Positions 28,848-38,392 of a DNA stretch of 64,000 nt are shown here, piece by piece. The position numbers and the translations under genes were made by a program. The notes beneath the pieces are model-generated. The model had not been told where the DNA came from and did not search any database. It saw nothing but the letters and a program-made list of their open reading frames with translations. Numbering within the stretch: position 1 is the stretch's first letter; each line of letters begins with the position of its first letter. Origin of the DNA: CAVTAV01 sp963732795 (lineage in GTDB: Bacteria; Pseudomonadota; Alphaproteobacteria; CAVTAV01); assembly GCA_963732795.1 (NCBI GenBank), contig CAVTAV010000006.1, positions 868,001-932,000 of the forward strand. The letters are read 5' to 3'.

Positions 28848-29321
28848 TCAATTGAACGCCACCGGCTGGCACAGCGTCACGTCGATCTGGGATTTGATGA
28901 CCTCGATGCGATGGGCGTCGCATTCGCGGCGGCCGAGGAAGGGGCCGACCTGCAGCCGGATATAGCGGTTGTCGAGCGCGTGGTCCGGGCGGTAGGCATA
29001 GAATTCATAGGCGTTCCACGGGCTCAGATCGCCGCTGTCGAGCCGGGTGCGTGCGGTCTTATAGCTGTCGCAGAACGCCACGCTGTCCTCGCGGAACGGG
29101 CCCTTGGCGAAGATGTCGTTGCTCGCGTGCTCGTGCCAGGAGCTGCCGTCCTTGGGGCACGTATCCTGGATGCCCTGCTCGACGATCGGGTGGAACCGTT
29201 CCTTCAGCGCCTTCAAGAGCACCGTGCGATCGTCGTTCGACCCGAGAGCGGTCCCCGACAGGCCGGTCCCGAGCGCTAGAAGCGGCACCATGAGGTGGAG
29301 GAAGTTCTTCATGGAAAACAT
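28848..29321 (-). CDS. exported protein of unknown function
   Basis: About 157 residues from ATG 29321 (MFSMKNFLHLMVPLLALGTGLSGTALG), with ATG 29312 an alternative. A signal peptide is followed by a mature domain with four Cys (DTCPKD, AFCDSYKTA, RECDAHR, VTLCQP), suggesting two disulfides. Other features are NAYEFYAYRPDHALDNRYIRLQVGPF. I do not recognise the family. A dispersed repeat lies immediately downstream. Confidence 0.7.
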   Translation of the reverse strand: MFSMKNFLHLMVPLLALGTGLSGTALGSNDDRTVLLKALKERFHPIVEQGIQDTCPKDGSSWHEHASNDIFAKGPFREDSVAFCDSYKTARTRLDSGDLSPWNAYEFYAYRPDHALDNRYIRLQVGPFLGRRECDAHRIEVIKSQIDVTLCQPVAFN

Positions 29322-29404
29322 CGTTCTCGACTCACGCTCGATGGATTCCGGGCGCCGGACGAAGCCGGCGCTCGCCACCCATTAAAACACTTGAGTCCGC
29401 GATC

Positions 29405-30142
29405 TCAAAGCCCCCGGCCGGTGGGGCGGCCTTTCAGCGCCTTGAAAAACGCCGGCACGGTCTCGCTCGCGGGGCCGTAGATGCATTCCGCAAAGGCCGA
29501 ATGGCCGTCGCTCGGCTCCAGATTGATCTCCACCGTATGGGCGCGCCCGGCGGCCCGGACATGGCCGACCAACCCCGCCGCCGGATAGACGGTCCCGGAG
29601 GTGCCGATCGCGACGAAGAGATCGCAGACGTCGAGTGCGACTGCGATCTCCTCGAGCCCCATCGGAACCTCGCCGAACCACACGACATTCGGCCTGAGAC
29701 CGCCCGATTTTCCGCATGCCGTGCAGGCGAGCGCCGTCGAGAGCTCCGCCCGGCCGTCGCCGATATCGCCGCAATGGACGCAGCGGCTCTTGGCAAGCTC
29801 GCCATGCATATGCAGCAGGCGGCGGCTGCCGGCGCGCTCATGGAGATCGTCGACATTCTGGGTAACGAGCAGGAAGTCGCCGCCGGTCTCGCCGGCGTGA
29901 TGGGCCTCCCACTCGGCCAGCGCCAGATGGGCGGCATTCGGCCGCGCCGACGCCACCGCCGCCCGGCGCAGATTGTAGAATTCGTGCACTTGGTCTGGAT
30001 CCTCGGCGAAAGCCTCGGGCGTCGCGAGCTTGTAAGGATCGAACCGGGTCCAGAGGCCTTCCGGCCCGCGAAACGTGGCCATGCCCAACTCGGCGGAAAT
30101 GCCGGCGCCCGTGAGGATGACAATGTTGTGATAATGCGCCAT
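29405..30142 (-). CDS. cobB: sirtuin family NAD-dependent protein deacylase
   Basis: About 245 residues from ATG 30142 (MAHYHNIVILTGAGISAE). The sirtuin motifs are present in order: GAGISAELGMATFRG (NAD loop), LLVTQNVDDLHERAG, the catalytic His in LHMHGELAKS, a four-Cys zinc site (CVHCG...CTACGK), RPNVVWFGE and AIGTSGTVYPAAG. The usual Ser of GAGISAESG is Leu here, a mild deviation near the NAD pocket. It removes acetyl or succinyl groups from lysines. It is divergent from the phosphatase gene across 97 bases. Confidence 0.93.
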   Translation of the reverse strand: MAHYHNIVILTGAGISAELGMATFRGPEGLWTRFDPYKLATPEAFAEDPDQVHEFYNLRRAAVASARPNAAHLALAEWEAHHAGETGGDFLLVTQNVDDLHERAGSRRLLHMHGELAKSRCVHCGDIGDGRAELSTALACTACGKSGGLRPNVVWFGEVPMGLEEIAVALDVCDLFVAIGTSGTVYPAAGLVGHVRAAGRAHTVEINLEPSDGHSAFAECIYGPASETVPAFFKALKGRPTGRGL

Positions 30143-30239
30143 ACTAAGCCTGCTCAACAAAGAGGCGGTCCAGTCTATCTTAGTTAGGACGAAAGGGTCG
30201 TCAAACAGGGAAGAGACGTGTCACCATAGCGAGGGGTCT

Positions 30240-30737
30240 TTGATCCGGATACTCTTTGTCTGTCTTGGCAATATCTGCCGCTCGCCGACCGCCGAGGGCG
30301 TTTTCCGCGATATGTTGATGCGGGAAGGGCTCGGCGGCAATGCCGGTCTGGTCGACGTCGACTCGGCGGGAACTGCCGAATGGCATGTCGGCAACCCGCC
30401 GGACGGCCGCGCGATCAAGGCCGCGGCCCGGCGCGGGATCGATATTTCCGAATGCCGTGCGCGTCAGGTCGGCCGCGACGATTTCTTCGCCTTCGATTAT
30501 CTCCTGGCCATGGACCGGTCGAATCTCGACGCGCTCGAAGACGGCCGGCCGCGCAAGTCGAAAAGCCGGCTCGGCCTTTTCCTCGATTACGCACCCCAGG
30601 TCGGCGTCAAGGACGTGCCCGACCCCTATTACGGCGGGCCGCAGCAGTTCGATCTCGTGCTCGATCTCCTGGAAGCCGGCTCGCGGGGGCTTCTGGAGGC
30701 GCTGCGCGAGGCCCATCCCGACCAGTTCGCGGCCTGA
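30240..30737 (+). CDS. low-molecular-weight protein-tyrosine-phosphatase family protein
   Basis: 165 residues from a TTG start at 30240. The catalytic P-loop is FVCLGNICRSPTAEG (C-x5-R), and the general acid Asp is in KDVPDPYYGG. In bacteria these enzymes act on phosphotyrosine or on low-mass phosphates. Its next neighbour is a fructosamine-kinase homologue; known pairs of this kind handle ribulosamine 5-phosphates on proteins. That makes a deglycation role as plausible as tyrosine dephosphorylation. One base separates it from the next start. Confidence 0.92.
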   Translation: MIRILFVCLGNICRSPTAEGVFRDMLMREGLGGNAGLVDVDSAGTAEWHVGNPPDGRAIKAAARRGIDISECRARQVGRDDFFAFDYLLAMDRSNLDALEDGRPRKSKSRLGLFLDYAPQVGVKDVPDPYYGGPQQFDLVLDLLEAGSRGLLEALREAHPDQFAA

Positions 30738-30738
30738 C

Positions 30739-31596
30739 ATGACCGCGGCCTCGCCGGCCTGGTTCGGCGAGATCGAGGCGGCGCTCGGCGCCCGTCCCGT
30801 CCGGCGCACCGCGTTGTCCGGCGGCAGCATCGCCACGGTCGAGGCGGTGGAGCTCGAAGACGGCCGGCGCATCGTGGTCAAGACCGGCGCGTCGGGCTTG
30901 GCCCTCGAAGCCCGGATGCTGACCTATCTCGCCGAGGTCTCGCGGCTTCCGGTGCCAAAGGTGTTGCTTGCGCTTGAGGGCCTGCTGGCAATGGAGTTCG
31001 TTCCGGGCTCGACCCATCTCGATTCCAGGGCCGAGGAACACGCCGCCGAGCTGCTAGCCGATCTCCACGGCGTCTCCGCCGGTAATTTCGGATTTGACTA
31101 CGAGACGGTGATCGGCGGCTTGCCGCAACCCAATCCCGAGACCCGGTCATGGATCGAATTCTTTCGAGATCAACGCCTGGTCCATATGGCGCGGGATTGC
31201 CATGAGTCGGGGGAGTTCGACGCGCGATTTCTCCGCCGGATCGAGCGGCTGGCGGAGAAGCTCGACGATCTCCTGGAAGAGCCCCAGCATCCCTCCCTCA
31301 TTCACGGCGACATGTGGGGCGGCAATATTCTGAGCCGGAACGGCCGGATCACAGGCTTTCTCGATCCCGCGATCTATTTCGCCCATGCCGAGATCGAACT
31401 CGCCTTCTCGACCCTGTTCGGCACCTTCAGCGAGCCGTTCTTCCGGCGCTACGACGAAATCCGTCCGATCCCGCCGGGTTTTTTCGAGATCCGCAAGGAC
31501 ATCTACAATCTCTGGCATCTTCTGACCCATGTCCGCCTGTTCGGCGCGGGCTATATTCCCGGCATCGAGCGCGTGCTGACGCGCCACGGGGTCTAG
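30739..31596 (+). CDS. fructosamine kinase family protein
   Basis: 285 residues from ATG 30739. The aminoglycoside-phosphotransferase-like fold shows RTALSGGSIATVEAVELEDGRRIVVKTG (ATP-binding Lys), WIEFFRDQRL, the Brenner-type catalytic motif LIHGDMWGGNIL and the metal-binding FLDPAIYFAHAEIELAF. Homologues phosphorylate fructosamines or ribulosamines on glycated proteins so that the sugar can leave. It is co-transcribed with the LMW phosphatase and an AlkD-like gene 2 bases downstream. Confidence 0.93.
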   Translation: MTAASPAWFGEIEAALGARPVRRTALSGGSIATVEAVELEDGRRIVVKTGASGLALEARMLTYLAEVSRLPVPKVLLALEGLLAMEFVPGSTHLDSRAEEHAAELLADLHGVSAGNFGFDYETVIGGLPQPNPETRSWIEFFRDQRLVHMARDCHESGEFDARFLRRIERLAEKLDDLLEEPQHPSLIHGDMWGGNILSRNGRITGFLDPAIYFAHAEIELAFSTLFGTFSEPFFRRYDEIRPIPPGFFEIRKDIYNLWHLLTHVRLFGAGYIPGIERVLTRHGV

Positions 31597-31598
31597 CC

Positions 31599-32321
31599 AT
31601 GGACATCGAGCAGGCGATCGTGGACGCCAAGGCCGAGGTGCGGCGTCACGCGCGCGATGATGCCGCGGCCCAAAAGGCCTATCTCAAGGTTCCCTATGAG
31701 CTGATCGGCCATCGCGTGCCGCAGCTTCGGGCGATCTCGAAAACGGTCCGCAAGGCCTGTCCCCGGCCGCCCCATGACGCTCTCATCGATGCGCTCGACC
31801 GGCTTTGGCAATCCACCCTCTATGAGGACAAGCTGCTTGCGATCCTGCTCGCCGGCTATTTCGAGCGGCACTTTACCGCGAAGGACGTGCACGAAACATT
31901 CCTGCCCTGGGCGCGCGAGCTCGTCGGCTGGAGTCTCCTGGACGACCTGGCGATCCATGTCATGGGCCGGATCGCCCTTCGCGAGCCAGCGCTTTTCCGG
32001 CAATCGCTCGCCTGGACCGAAGAGCCTTCTTTCTGGGTCCGCCGCGCGGCCTTGCTGATCCATCTCCCCGCAATCGGCGCCGATGCGCTTCGTTTCGATG
32101 TTCTGCGGCGCTCGGCAGAGGCGGTGATCGACGAGCGCGAATTCTTCATCACCAAGGCGTTGGGATGGGTGCTCCGGTCGATGTTCGACCGGATGCCGGC
32201 CGAGGCCGAGCGCCTTTTTCTTGTCGTCGGTTCCCGTGCCGCCGCGCTCACTCGCCGCGAGGCCTTGCGCAAGCTCGACCCCGATCATCGCAATCGGCTT
32301 CTCGCTGCGATCCGGGCCTAG
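31599..32321 (+). CDS. AlkD-type DNA alkylation repair protein
   Basis: 240 residues from ATG 31599, 2 bases after the kinase stop. All-helical HEAT-like repeats with KVPYELIGHRVPQLRAISK, LYEDKLLAILLAGYFERHF, VGWSLLDDLAIHVMG and WVRRAALLIHLP follow the AlkD family pattern. AlkD-like glycosylases remove bulky or cationic alkylpurines without base flipping. The C-terminal ITKALGWVLRSM is also typical. Its TAG overlaps the opposing stop of thpR. Confidence 0.9.
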   Translation: MDIEQAIVDAKAEVRRHARDDAAAQKAYLKVPYELIGHRVPQLRAISKTVRKACPRPPHDALIDALDRLWQSTLYEDKLLAILLAGYFERHFTAKDVHETFLPWARELVGWSLLDDLAIHVMGRIALREPALFRQSLAWTEEPSFWVRRAALLIHLPAIGADALRFDVLRRSAEAVIDEREFFITKALGWVLRSMFDRMPAEAERLFLVVGSRAAALTRREALRKLDPDHRNRLLAAIRA

Positions 32322-32861
32322 GAACCGGCGAGCGGATAGGTCTCCTCCACCGTGTAGATCGAGCCTTTGTTCGTCAGGAAGCTCGAAAACAGGGTGAAGT
32401 GATCGACCGGGAAAGGCGGAACCCGGAGCCCGTCATGGGCCTGCAGAAAATCCTGGAGCCGGGTCTTTGACGGGTTGCCGAGCCGCGCCAGGGTTATGTG
32501 CGGATGATATTTCCGCGTCTCGGGCTTGAGGCCCGTCCGCACCAGCGCCGAACTCGACCTTTTCCTGGAAATGAACGAGAGCCGGATTGTCGCGGATGCC
32601 CGCCCAGAGCGTGTGGGCGCGCTTCAATGGGCCGAAGACGCCGATCCCGGTTATCTCGATCTCGAACCCGGGCTCTTCGATCCTATCGAGGGCGGAGGCG
32701 ACGTCCTCGGCCATTGGGCCGTCAATGTCGCCGATGAAACGGACGGTTAGGTGAAGCTGGTCCGAAGTCTGCCAGCGCGCGCCGGGGATGCCGGCTTGGA
32801 GGCGCAGCAAGGTCGCCTTGACCTCACTCGGCAGCTCGATGCCGACGAAAAGACGGGTCAT
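32318..32861 (-). CDS. thpR: RNA 2',3'-cyclic phosphodiesterase (one frameshift)
   Basis: About 180 residues. A two-H phosphoesterase with HLTVRFIGD near residue 37 and HITLARLGN near 125, the twin H-x-T-x motifs of the 2H family. The N-terminus MTRLFVGIELPSEV is typical. The frame changes near 32552 (FQEKVE / VRTGLKPETRKYHPH). Such proteins hydrolyse 2',3'-cyclic phosphates and ligate tRNA halves in vitro. It overlaps the AlkD gene tail-to-tail. Confidence 0.92.
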
Positions 32862-32873
32862 GGCAATCGGCGG

Positions 32874-33575
32874 TCAGGGCTTCGTCGCCGGCCCGGCGAG
32901 GCCGAGCGCGCGGACGACATAGGGGGTGATCCGGTCGACGACGATCTGCTCGCCCTTGGCGTTGGGGTGTATCCCGTCGGCCTGATTGAGCGCCGGGTTC
33001 GCCGCCACGCCGTCGAGGAAGAACGGATAGAATGCGACATCGTATTTCTTGGCGAGCGCCGGGTAGATCGCGTTGAACTTGGCCTCGAACTCCTGGCCCA
33101 TATTGGGCGGCGCCATCATGCCGGCGAACAGGACCGGGATGCCGCGCTTCTTGAGCTGGCCGAGCATCCAGTCGAGATTGTTGCGGGTCAGATCGGGCGA
33201 CACCCCACGCAGCGCGTCGTTGGCGCCAAGTTCGAGAATTACGAGATCCGGCGGTGCGCTAAGGCCGTCGAGCGTCCAGTCGAATCGCTCCCGCCCGCCA
33301 CTCGTCGTATCGCCCGAAACGCCGGCATTCACCACTTTCGCGTCGATGCCTCGCGCTTTCAGCTTCTTTTCAAGCAGCACCGTGTACGAATCCGCCGGAT
33401 CGAGGCCGTGGCCGGCGGTGAGGCTGTCTCCGAAGGCGAGTATCGTTTTCGTCTCGCCCGCCATCGCCCCATGGGCCAAGACCAGCATCACCACAAGTGA
33501 CGACAAAAGCTGGCCTAGAGCGCGAAATGCGTGAACAATGCCGCGCGACGGAGACAAGGAGACGAGCGACCGCAT
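32874..33575 (-). CDS. tesA: arylesterase / lysophospholipase TesA-like (GDSL family)
   Basis: About 233 residues from ATG 33575. A signal peptide or anchor (LLSSLVVMLVLAHGAMA) precedes ILAFGDSLTAGHGL, with the GDSL nucleophile Ser. Further family blocks are VNAGVSGDTTSGG, LVILELGANDALRG and the C-terminal catalytic pair DGIHPN. Periplasmic esterase and thioesterase activity is expected. It is divergent from ybbA, the same arrangement as tesA-ybbA-ybbP in E. coli. Confidence 0.94.
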   Translation of the reverse strand: MRSLVSLSPSRGIVHAFRALGQLLSSLVVMLVLAHGAMAGETKTILAFGDSLTAGHGLDPADSYTVLLEKKLKARGIDAKVVNAGVSGDTTSGGRERFDWTLDGLSAPPDLVILELGANDALRGVSPDLTRNNLDWMLGQLKKRGIPVLFAGMMAPPNMGQEFEAKFNAIYPALAKKYDVAFYPFFLDGVAANPALNQADGIHPNAKGEQIVVDRITPYVVRALGLAGPATKP

Positions 33576-33589
33576 GGAGCAGAAGCTTA

Positions 33590-34284
33590 GTGTCCGCCCC
33601 TGTGGCAATTCAACTCCGCGGCGTGGAGCTGACCCTCGCCAGCGGGGCCGGTCCCGTGAATATCCTCAAAGGCGTCGATCTCGATATCGCCCAAGGCGAA
33701 GCGGTCGGGCTGGTCGGGCCGTCGGGCTCCGGCAAGTCGACCCTGCTCGCCGTGATCGCCGGTCTGGAGCAGCCGAGCGCGGGCTCGGTCCAGGTCGCGG
33801 GCGCCGAATTCGCCGGGCTCGGACGAGGACGCGCTGGCGCTGGCGCGGCGGCGCACGATCGGCATCGTCTTCCAGGCCTTCCATCTGATCCCGACCATGA
33901 CGGCGCTTGGAGAATGTCGCCGTGCCGCTGGAGCTCGCGGGCGATGCGGCGGCCTTCGACAAGGCGGCGGCGGAGCTCGATCAGGTCGGGCTCGGCCATC
34001 GCCTCACCCATTATCCCGGCCAGCTTTCGGGCGGCGAGCAGCAGCGCGTCGCGCTCGCCCGCGCCCTGGCGCCCGGTCCCGCCATCCTTCTTGCCGACGA
34101 GCCGACCGGCAATCTCGACGGCGCGACGGGCGCGGGATCATCGATCTCCTGTTCGATCTGCATGAGAAGCGCGGCGCGACCCTCGTCCTTATCACCCACG
34201 ACGAATCCCTCGCCGAGCGCTGCGGCCGCATCGTCCGGCTGCGCGACGGGCGGATCGAGGACGGATGGCGGGAGGCAAGCGTGA
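33590..34284 (+). CDS. ybbA: ABC transporter ATPase YbbA-like (several frameshifts)
   Basis: About 230 residues from GTG 33590. Walker A is GLVGPSGSGKSTLLAVIAG; then FQAFHLIPTMTALENVAVPLEL, signature LSGGEQQRVALARAL, Walker B ILLADEPTGNLDG and the switch His in LVLITHDESLA. The frame changes near 33821 and 33909 (extra G each), 34128 and probably 34260. The group is LolD/MacB-like and pairs with an FtsX-type permease. The TGA (34282-34284) overlaps the permease GTG. Confidence 0.9.
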
Positions 34285-36811
34285 GCGGCTTCCACCCATC
34301 GCACAGCCGCGCGTATCGCGGCGCGGGAGATGCGGGGCGGGCTCAAGGGGTTCCGCGTGTTCCTCGCCTGCCTGATGCTCGGCGTCGCCTCGATCGCGGC
34401 GGTGGGCTCGCTGGCGAGCGCGATCCTGGAAGGAATCCGCCAGAACGGGCAGGAGCTTCTGGGCGGCGACGTCGAGGTCCAGTCGCAGCACGGCGATATC
34501 GGCAAGGCGGGCGTCGCCTATCTCGACGCTCAGGGCAAGGTCACGCGCGTCGTGGAGATGCGCGCCATGGGCCGGTCGGTCGAGCAGGGTTCGCGCACCC
34601 TCATTCAGCTTAAGGCCGTCGATGACGCCTATCCGCTCTATGGCACGCTTGACCCTCGACCGGCCGATATCGGTCAGGGCGGCGTTGGCCGAAAAGAACG
34701 GAACATGGGGCGCGCTGATCGACCAGGATTTGGTGAACCGGCTGAAGGTTCATCCGGGCGACCATTTGGCGATCGGCGACGTCACCTTTGAGATCCGCGC
34801 GATCATCACCCATGAGCCGGACCGCAGCATCAACAGCATCAGTTTCGGCCCGCGGGTCATGGTCTCCGATGCGAGCCTCGCCGCGACCCATCTGATCCGG
34901 GTCGGCAGCCTGGTCGATTACGACTATCGCCTGAGGCTCCCCGCGACGACCGATCTCAATGCCTGGAAGGAACAGGCAAGCGCGGCCTATCCGGACGAGG
35001 CCTGGCGGATTCGCGACCGGCGCGACGGCGCCCCAAGCGCACGGCGCTTCGTCGACCGGATCGGCACCTTCCTGACCCTTGTCGGCCTGACCGCGCTTCT
35101 CGTCGGCGGGGTCGGCGTCGGCAATGCGGTGAAGGGCTATCTCGACAGCCGGGCCGAGACCATCGCGACCTTGAAATGCCTCGGAGCGCCGGCCGGCATG
35201 GTGTTCGAGATCTATCTCATTCAGATCATGGCGCTCGGCCTTGTCGGGATCGCGGTCGGCCTCGTGATCGGCGCGGTGGCGCCCTTTGTGCTGGCGGATC
35301 TGATCAAGGAATATCTGCCCGTCCCGACCAGCCTCGGCATTTATCCCAAGCCGCTGATCGCCGCCGCCATCTACGGCGCGCTGACGGCGCTCGCCTTCAC
35401 CATCTGGCCGCTTGCCCGGGCGCGGGAAATTCCCGCCGCCGCCCTGTTCCGCGATCTCGTCGCCCCGGCCCGGCGCTGGCCAAGGCCGCGCTTCATCCTG
35501 GCCGTGATCGCCATCGCCGCGCTCATCGCGATTATGGCCGTTGCGTTGGCGGACCAGCGCCGCGTCGCGGTCTGGTTCGTGATTTCGGCGGCGGCGAGCT
35601 TCGCGCTTCTCGAAATCGTCGCCGCTGCGGTGGCCTGGGTCGCGATGCGGGCGGGCCGGCCGCGTAATCCGAAGCTTCGGATCGCGCTGACGAATCTCTA
35701 TCGGCCGGGGGCTTCGACCGGCAGCGTGGTCCTCTCGCTGGGGCTCGGGCTGACGTTGTTCGTCTCGGTCGCGATGATCCAGGGCAATCTCGCCGCCCAG
35801 ATCGGCGAGCAGATCCCGAAAGATGTGCCGGCTTTCTTCTTTATCGACATCCAATCCGACCAGATCGACGCTTTCGACAAGACGATCGCGTCGGTTCCGG
35901 GCGCGAAAAACTTCACCCGCGTGCCGACCCTTCGCGGCACCTTCACGAAGATCAACGGCGTGCCGGTCGAGGAGGCTGCCATCGCGCCGGACGCGCGCTG
36001 GGCGGTGCGCGGCGACCGCAATCTCACCTATCTGAAGGATGTCCCCGAACATAACGAAATCGTGAGCGGCGCGTGGTGGCCGAAGGACTATTCGGGGCCG
36101 CCGCTCGTCTCCCTCGATGCCGGCATCGCCCATGGCATGGGGGTCGGCGTCGGCGATAGCCTCACCTTCAATGTCTTGGGCCGCGAGATCACGGCCAAGA
36201 TCGCGAGCCTGCGCGCCATCGACTGGTCCAACGCGACCCTCAATTTCGCCGTGGTCTTCGCCCCCGGCACGCTCGAAGCCGCTCCCCACGGCTACCTCGC
36301 GACGGTCCAGGCGACCGGCGAGGCCGAGCCCGCGATCTTCCGCGCGATCACCGACAAGTTCCCCAACGTCACGACCATCCGGGTCAAGGACGTGATCGAT
36401 ACCCTCGCCAAGCTCTTGGGCCAGATCGGCGGCGCGGTGCGGGCCGCGGCGGCCGTGACCCTGCTCACCGGCATCCTGGTGCTGGCGGGCGCCATGGCGG
36501 CCGGACAGCGCCAGCGCATCCACGACGCGGTAGTGTTGAAGGTGCTCGGCGCGACCCGGCCGGACGTCCTCAAGACCTATCTTCTGGAATACGCGCTTCT
36601 AGGCCTTCTGACCGCCGTCATCGCCATGGGACTCGGCGCGGCGGCGTCCTGGGCGGTGATCGACCGGCTGATGGAAGGCAAATGGGTGTTCCTGCCGAGC
36701 GTGATGGCGATCACGGCGCTGGCGAGCCTCACTGTCACGGTCGGAAGCGGGCTTATCGGCACCTGGCGGGCGCTGAGTCAGAAACCGGCGCCAATTCTCC
36801 GGTCAAATTAA
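34281..36811 (+). CDS. ybbP: ABC transporter permease YbbP-like (FtsX/MacB type, frameshifted)
   Basis: About 840 residues from GTG 34281. The N-terminus RIAAREMRGGLKGFRVFLACLMLGVASIAAVGSL contains the first membrane helix, followed by a large periplasmic domain. Two FtsX-type membrane bundles follow, one with GTFLTLVGLTALLVGGVGVGNAV and LKCLGAPAGMVFEIYLIQI, and the second near the end with AAAVTLLTGILVLAGAMAAGQ and VVLKVLGATRPDV. Frames change near 34305 and 34655. E. coli YbbAP is proposed to clear or transport hydrophobic molecules; the TesA linkage fits that. Confidence 0.91.
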
Positions 36812-36867
36812 TTTGAATTCACCTGACAAAAGCCGGTTTTCCGCCTAGTTTGGACATCCGGATTCGC

Positions 36868-36896
36868 TTGAATTGGGATCTTCGTCATCCAATATA
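36868..36896 (+). promoter_or_regulatory. sigma70-like promoter of the Bax-inhibitor gene
   Basis: TTGAAT (36868-36873) and AATATA (36891-36896) are separated by 17 bases in an otherwise GC-rich region. The position, 36 bases before ATG 36932, fits a short leader that includes GAGAGGG as ribosome site. Confidence 0.5.
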
Positions 36897-36931
36897 TTGT
36901 GCGAGTTCTCCCATCGAAGAGAGGGTAAGAC

Positions 36932-37648
36932 ATGGCAGACGGTTTCGACAGACGCTCGGCGTATAATGTTTCAGGCGCCGCCGCGGCCATCGACGAGGGC
37001 CTGCGCGCCTATATGCTGCGCGTCTACAACTATATGGCGGGCGGTCTGGCGCTGACGGGTATCGTCGCGTTTCTAACGGCCAGCTCGCCGACCATGCTGA
37101 AGGCGATCTTCGGCACGCCGCTCCAATGGGTGGTGATGCTCGCGCCTTTGGGCATCGTGTTCTATATGAGCGCGCGGATTAACAAGATCTCGTTCAGCGC
37201 GGCGCAGACATGGTTCTGGGTCTTCGCGGGCGTCATGGGCCTGTCCCTGTCGTTCATCTTCATCGTCTATACCCAGGTGAGCATCGCCAAGGTGTTCTTC
37301 ATCACGGCGGCGTCCTTCGGGGGCTTGAGCCTCTATGGCTACACGACGAAGAAGGACATTTCGGGCTGGGGCTCGTTCCTGTTCATCGGCCTGATCGGCA
37401 TCATCCTCGCGAGCATCGTGAACATCTTCGTGGCCTCGAGTGGCTTGAGCTTCGCGATCTCGATCATCGGCGTGCTGGTCTTCGCCGGCCTCACGGCCTA
37501 CGACACCCAGATGATCAAGGAGATGTATGCCGTGTCCGACGGCAGCGAGGTCGCCGGCAAGAAGGCCGTGATGGGTGCGCTTCGGCTCTATCTCGACTTC
37601 ATCAACCTGTTCTTGATGCTGCTGCGCCTGCTCGGCAACCGCAACTAG
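36932..37648 (+). CDS. Bax inhibitor-1/YccA family membrane protein
   Basis: 238 residues from ATG 36932. About seven membrane helices are visible, beginning VYNYMAGGLALTGIVAFLT. The family-defining C-terminal part has IIGVLVFAGLTAYDTQMIKEMY and ALRLYLDFINLFLMLLRLLG. These proteins are pH-sensitive calcium leak channels or modulators of membrane protease FtsH, depending on the homologue. Unbroken frame, own promoter upstream and a clear terminator downstream make this a single-gene unit. Confidence 0.95.
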   Translation: MADGFDRRSAYNVSGAAAAIDEGLRAYMLRVYNYMAGGLALTGIVAFLTASSPTMLKAIFGTPLQWVVMLAPLGIVFYMSARINKISFSAAQTWFWVFAGVMGLSLSFIFIVYTQVSIAKVFFITAASFGGLSLYGYTTKKDISGWGSFLFIGLIGIILASIVNIFVASSGLSFAISIIGVLVFAGLTAYDTQMIKEMYAVSDGSEVAGKKAVMGALRLYLDFINLFLMLLRLLGNRN

Positions 37649-37672
37649 CACCGGAACGACCAGAAAATTCGA

Positions 37673-37705
37673 AGCCCGGCGGCATTGCTGCCGGGCTTTT
37701 TCTTT
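37673..37705 (+). terminator. rho-independent terminator
   Basis: AGCCCGGC (37673-37680) pairs with GCCGGGCT (37690-37697) around a 9-base loop, and TTTTTCTTT follows directly. This ends the Bax-inhibitor transcript 25 bases after its stop. It is the cleanest intrinsic terminator in the window. Confidence 0.92.
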
Positions 37706-37730
37706 GCATAATCGGCTTATGGCATCGGCA

Positions 37731-38378
37731 ATGTTTCCCGAAAGACTGATCGACGGCTATAGGAGCTTCCTCGACGGCGGTTTCGCCCGCGAGCGCGAGC
37801 GCTACGAGGAGCTGGCCGCCATCGGTCAGAGTCCCGAGGTTCTGGTGATCGGCTGCTGCGATTCGCGGGTCTCGCCGGAGGTGATCTTCGACGCCCGGCC
37901 GGGCGAGCTTTTCGTCGTCCGCAACGTCGCGAATCTCGTGCCGCCCTACGAGACCACCGGCCAGTTCCACGGCACCAGCGCCGCGCTCGAATTCGCGGTG
38001 CAAGGGTTGAACGTCAAGCATATCGTGGTCATGGGCCATGCCGGCTGCGGCGGCATCAAATCCTTCGCCGAGAAGCGGGCCCCCCTTTCCTCGGGCGATT
38101 TCATCGGCAAATGGATGTCGCTAATCGCCCCCGCCGCCGACACGCTGGAAGATCCGGGCGCGACGCCGAGTCAGGACTATGTCGACCGCCTCGAACGCGC
38201 CGCCATCGAGCAGAGCCTCGCCAATCTGATGACCTTCGGCGCGGTCCGCCGCCGGGTCGCGGACGGCACGCTGGCGATCCACGGAGCCTTCTTCGGCGTC
38301 GCCGAGGGCGAGCTCCTGATCCGCGATCCGGAAACCAAGATCTTCCATGCCTGCAAGGGTGAGCGCGAGCCCGCCTGA
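37731..38378 (+). CDS. beta-class carbonic anhydrase
   Basis: About 215 residues from ATG 37731 (MFPERLIDGYRSF); ATG 37719 is an alternative. The zinc ligands are in VIGCCDSRVSPEVIF (C-x-D-x-R) and HIVVMGHAGCGGI (H-x2-C). VVRNVANLVPP and VADGTLAIHGAFFGVAEGEL are typical. It interconverts CO2 and bicarbonate, feeding carboxylases and pH balance. No transporter is attached. Confidence 0.95.
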   Translation: MFPERLIDGYRSFLDGGFARERERYEELAAIGQSPEVLVIGCCDSRVSPEVIFDARPGELFVVRNVANLVPPYETTGQFHGTSAALEFAVQGLNVKHIVVMGHAGCGGIKSFAEKRAPLSSGDFIGKWMSLIAPAADTLEDPGATPSQDYVDRLERAAIEQSLANLMTFGAVRRRVADGTLAIHGAFFGVAEGELLIRDPETKIFHACKGEREPA

Positions 38379-38392
38379 ATTCCGCCCCGGCG

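Noticed and set aside
29405..30142. Sirtuin NAD motif GAGISAELG (Ser to Leu) as a sign of an inactive enzyme
   Set aside because: The catalytic His, the QNVDDLH motif and the zinc cysteines are intact; one substitution at this position is not enough to infer loss of activity.
34610..36523. A 637-codon minus-strand frame opposite ybbP
   Set aside because: Composition is typical of an antisense shadow (Asp, Arg, Gly, His rich, no hydrophobic pattern), and the plus-strand permease has clear membrane helices and motifs.
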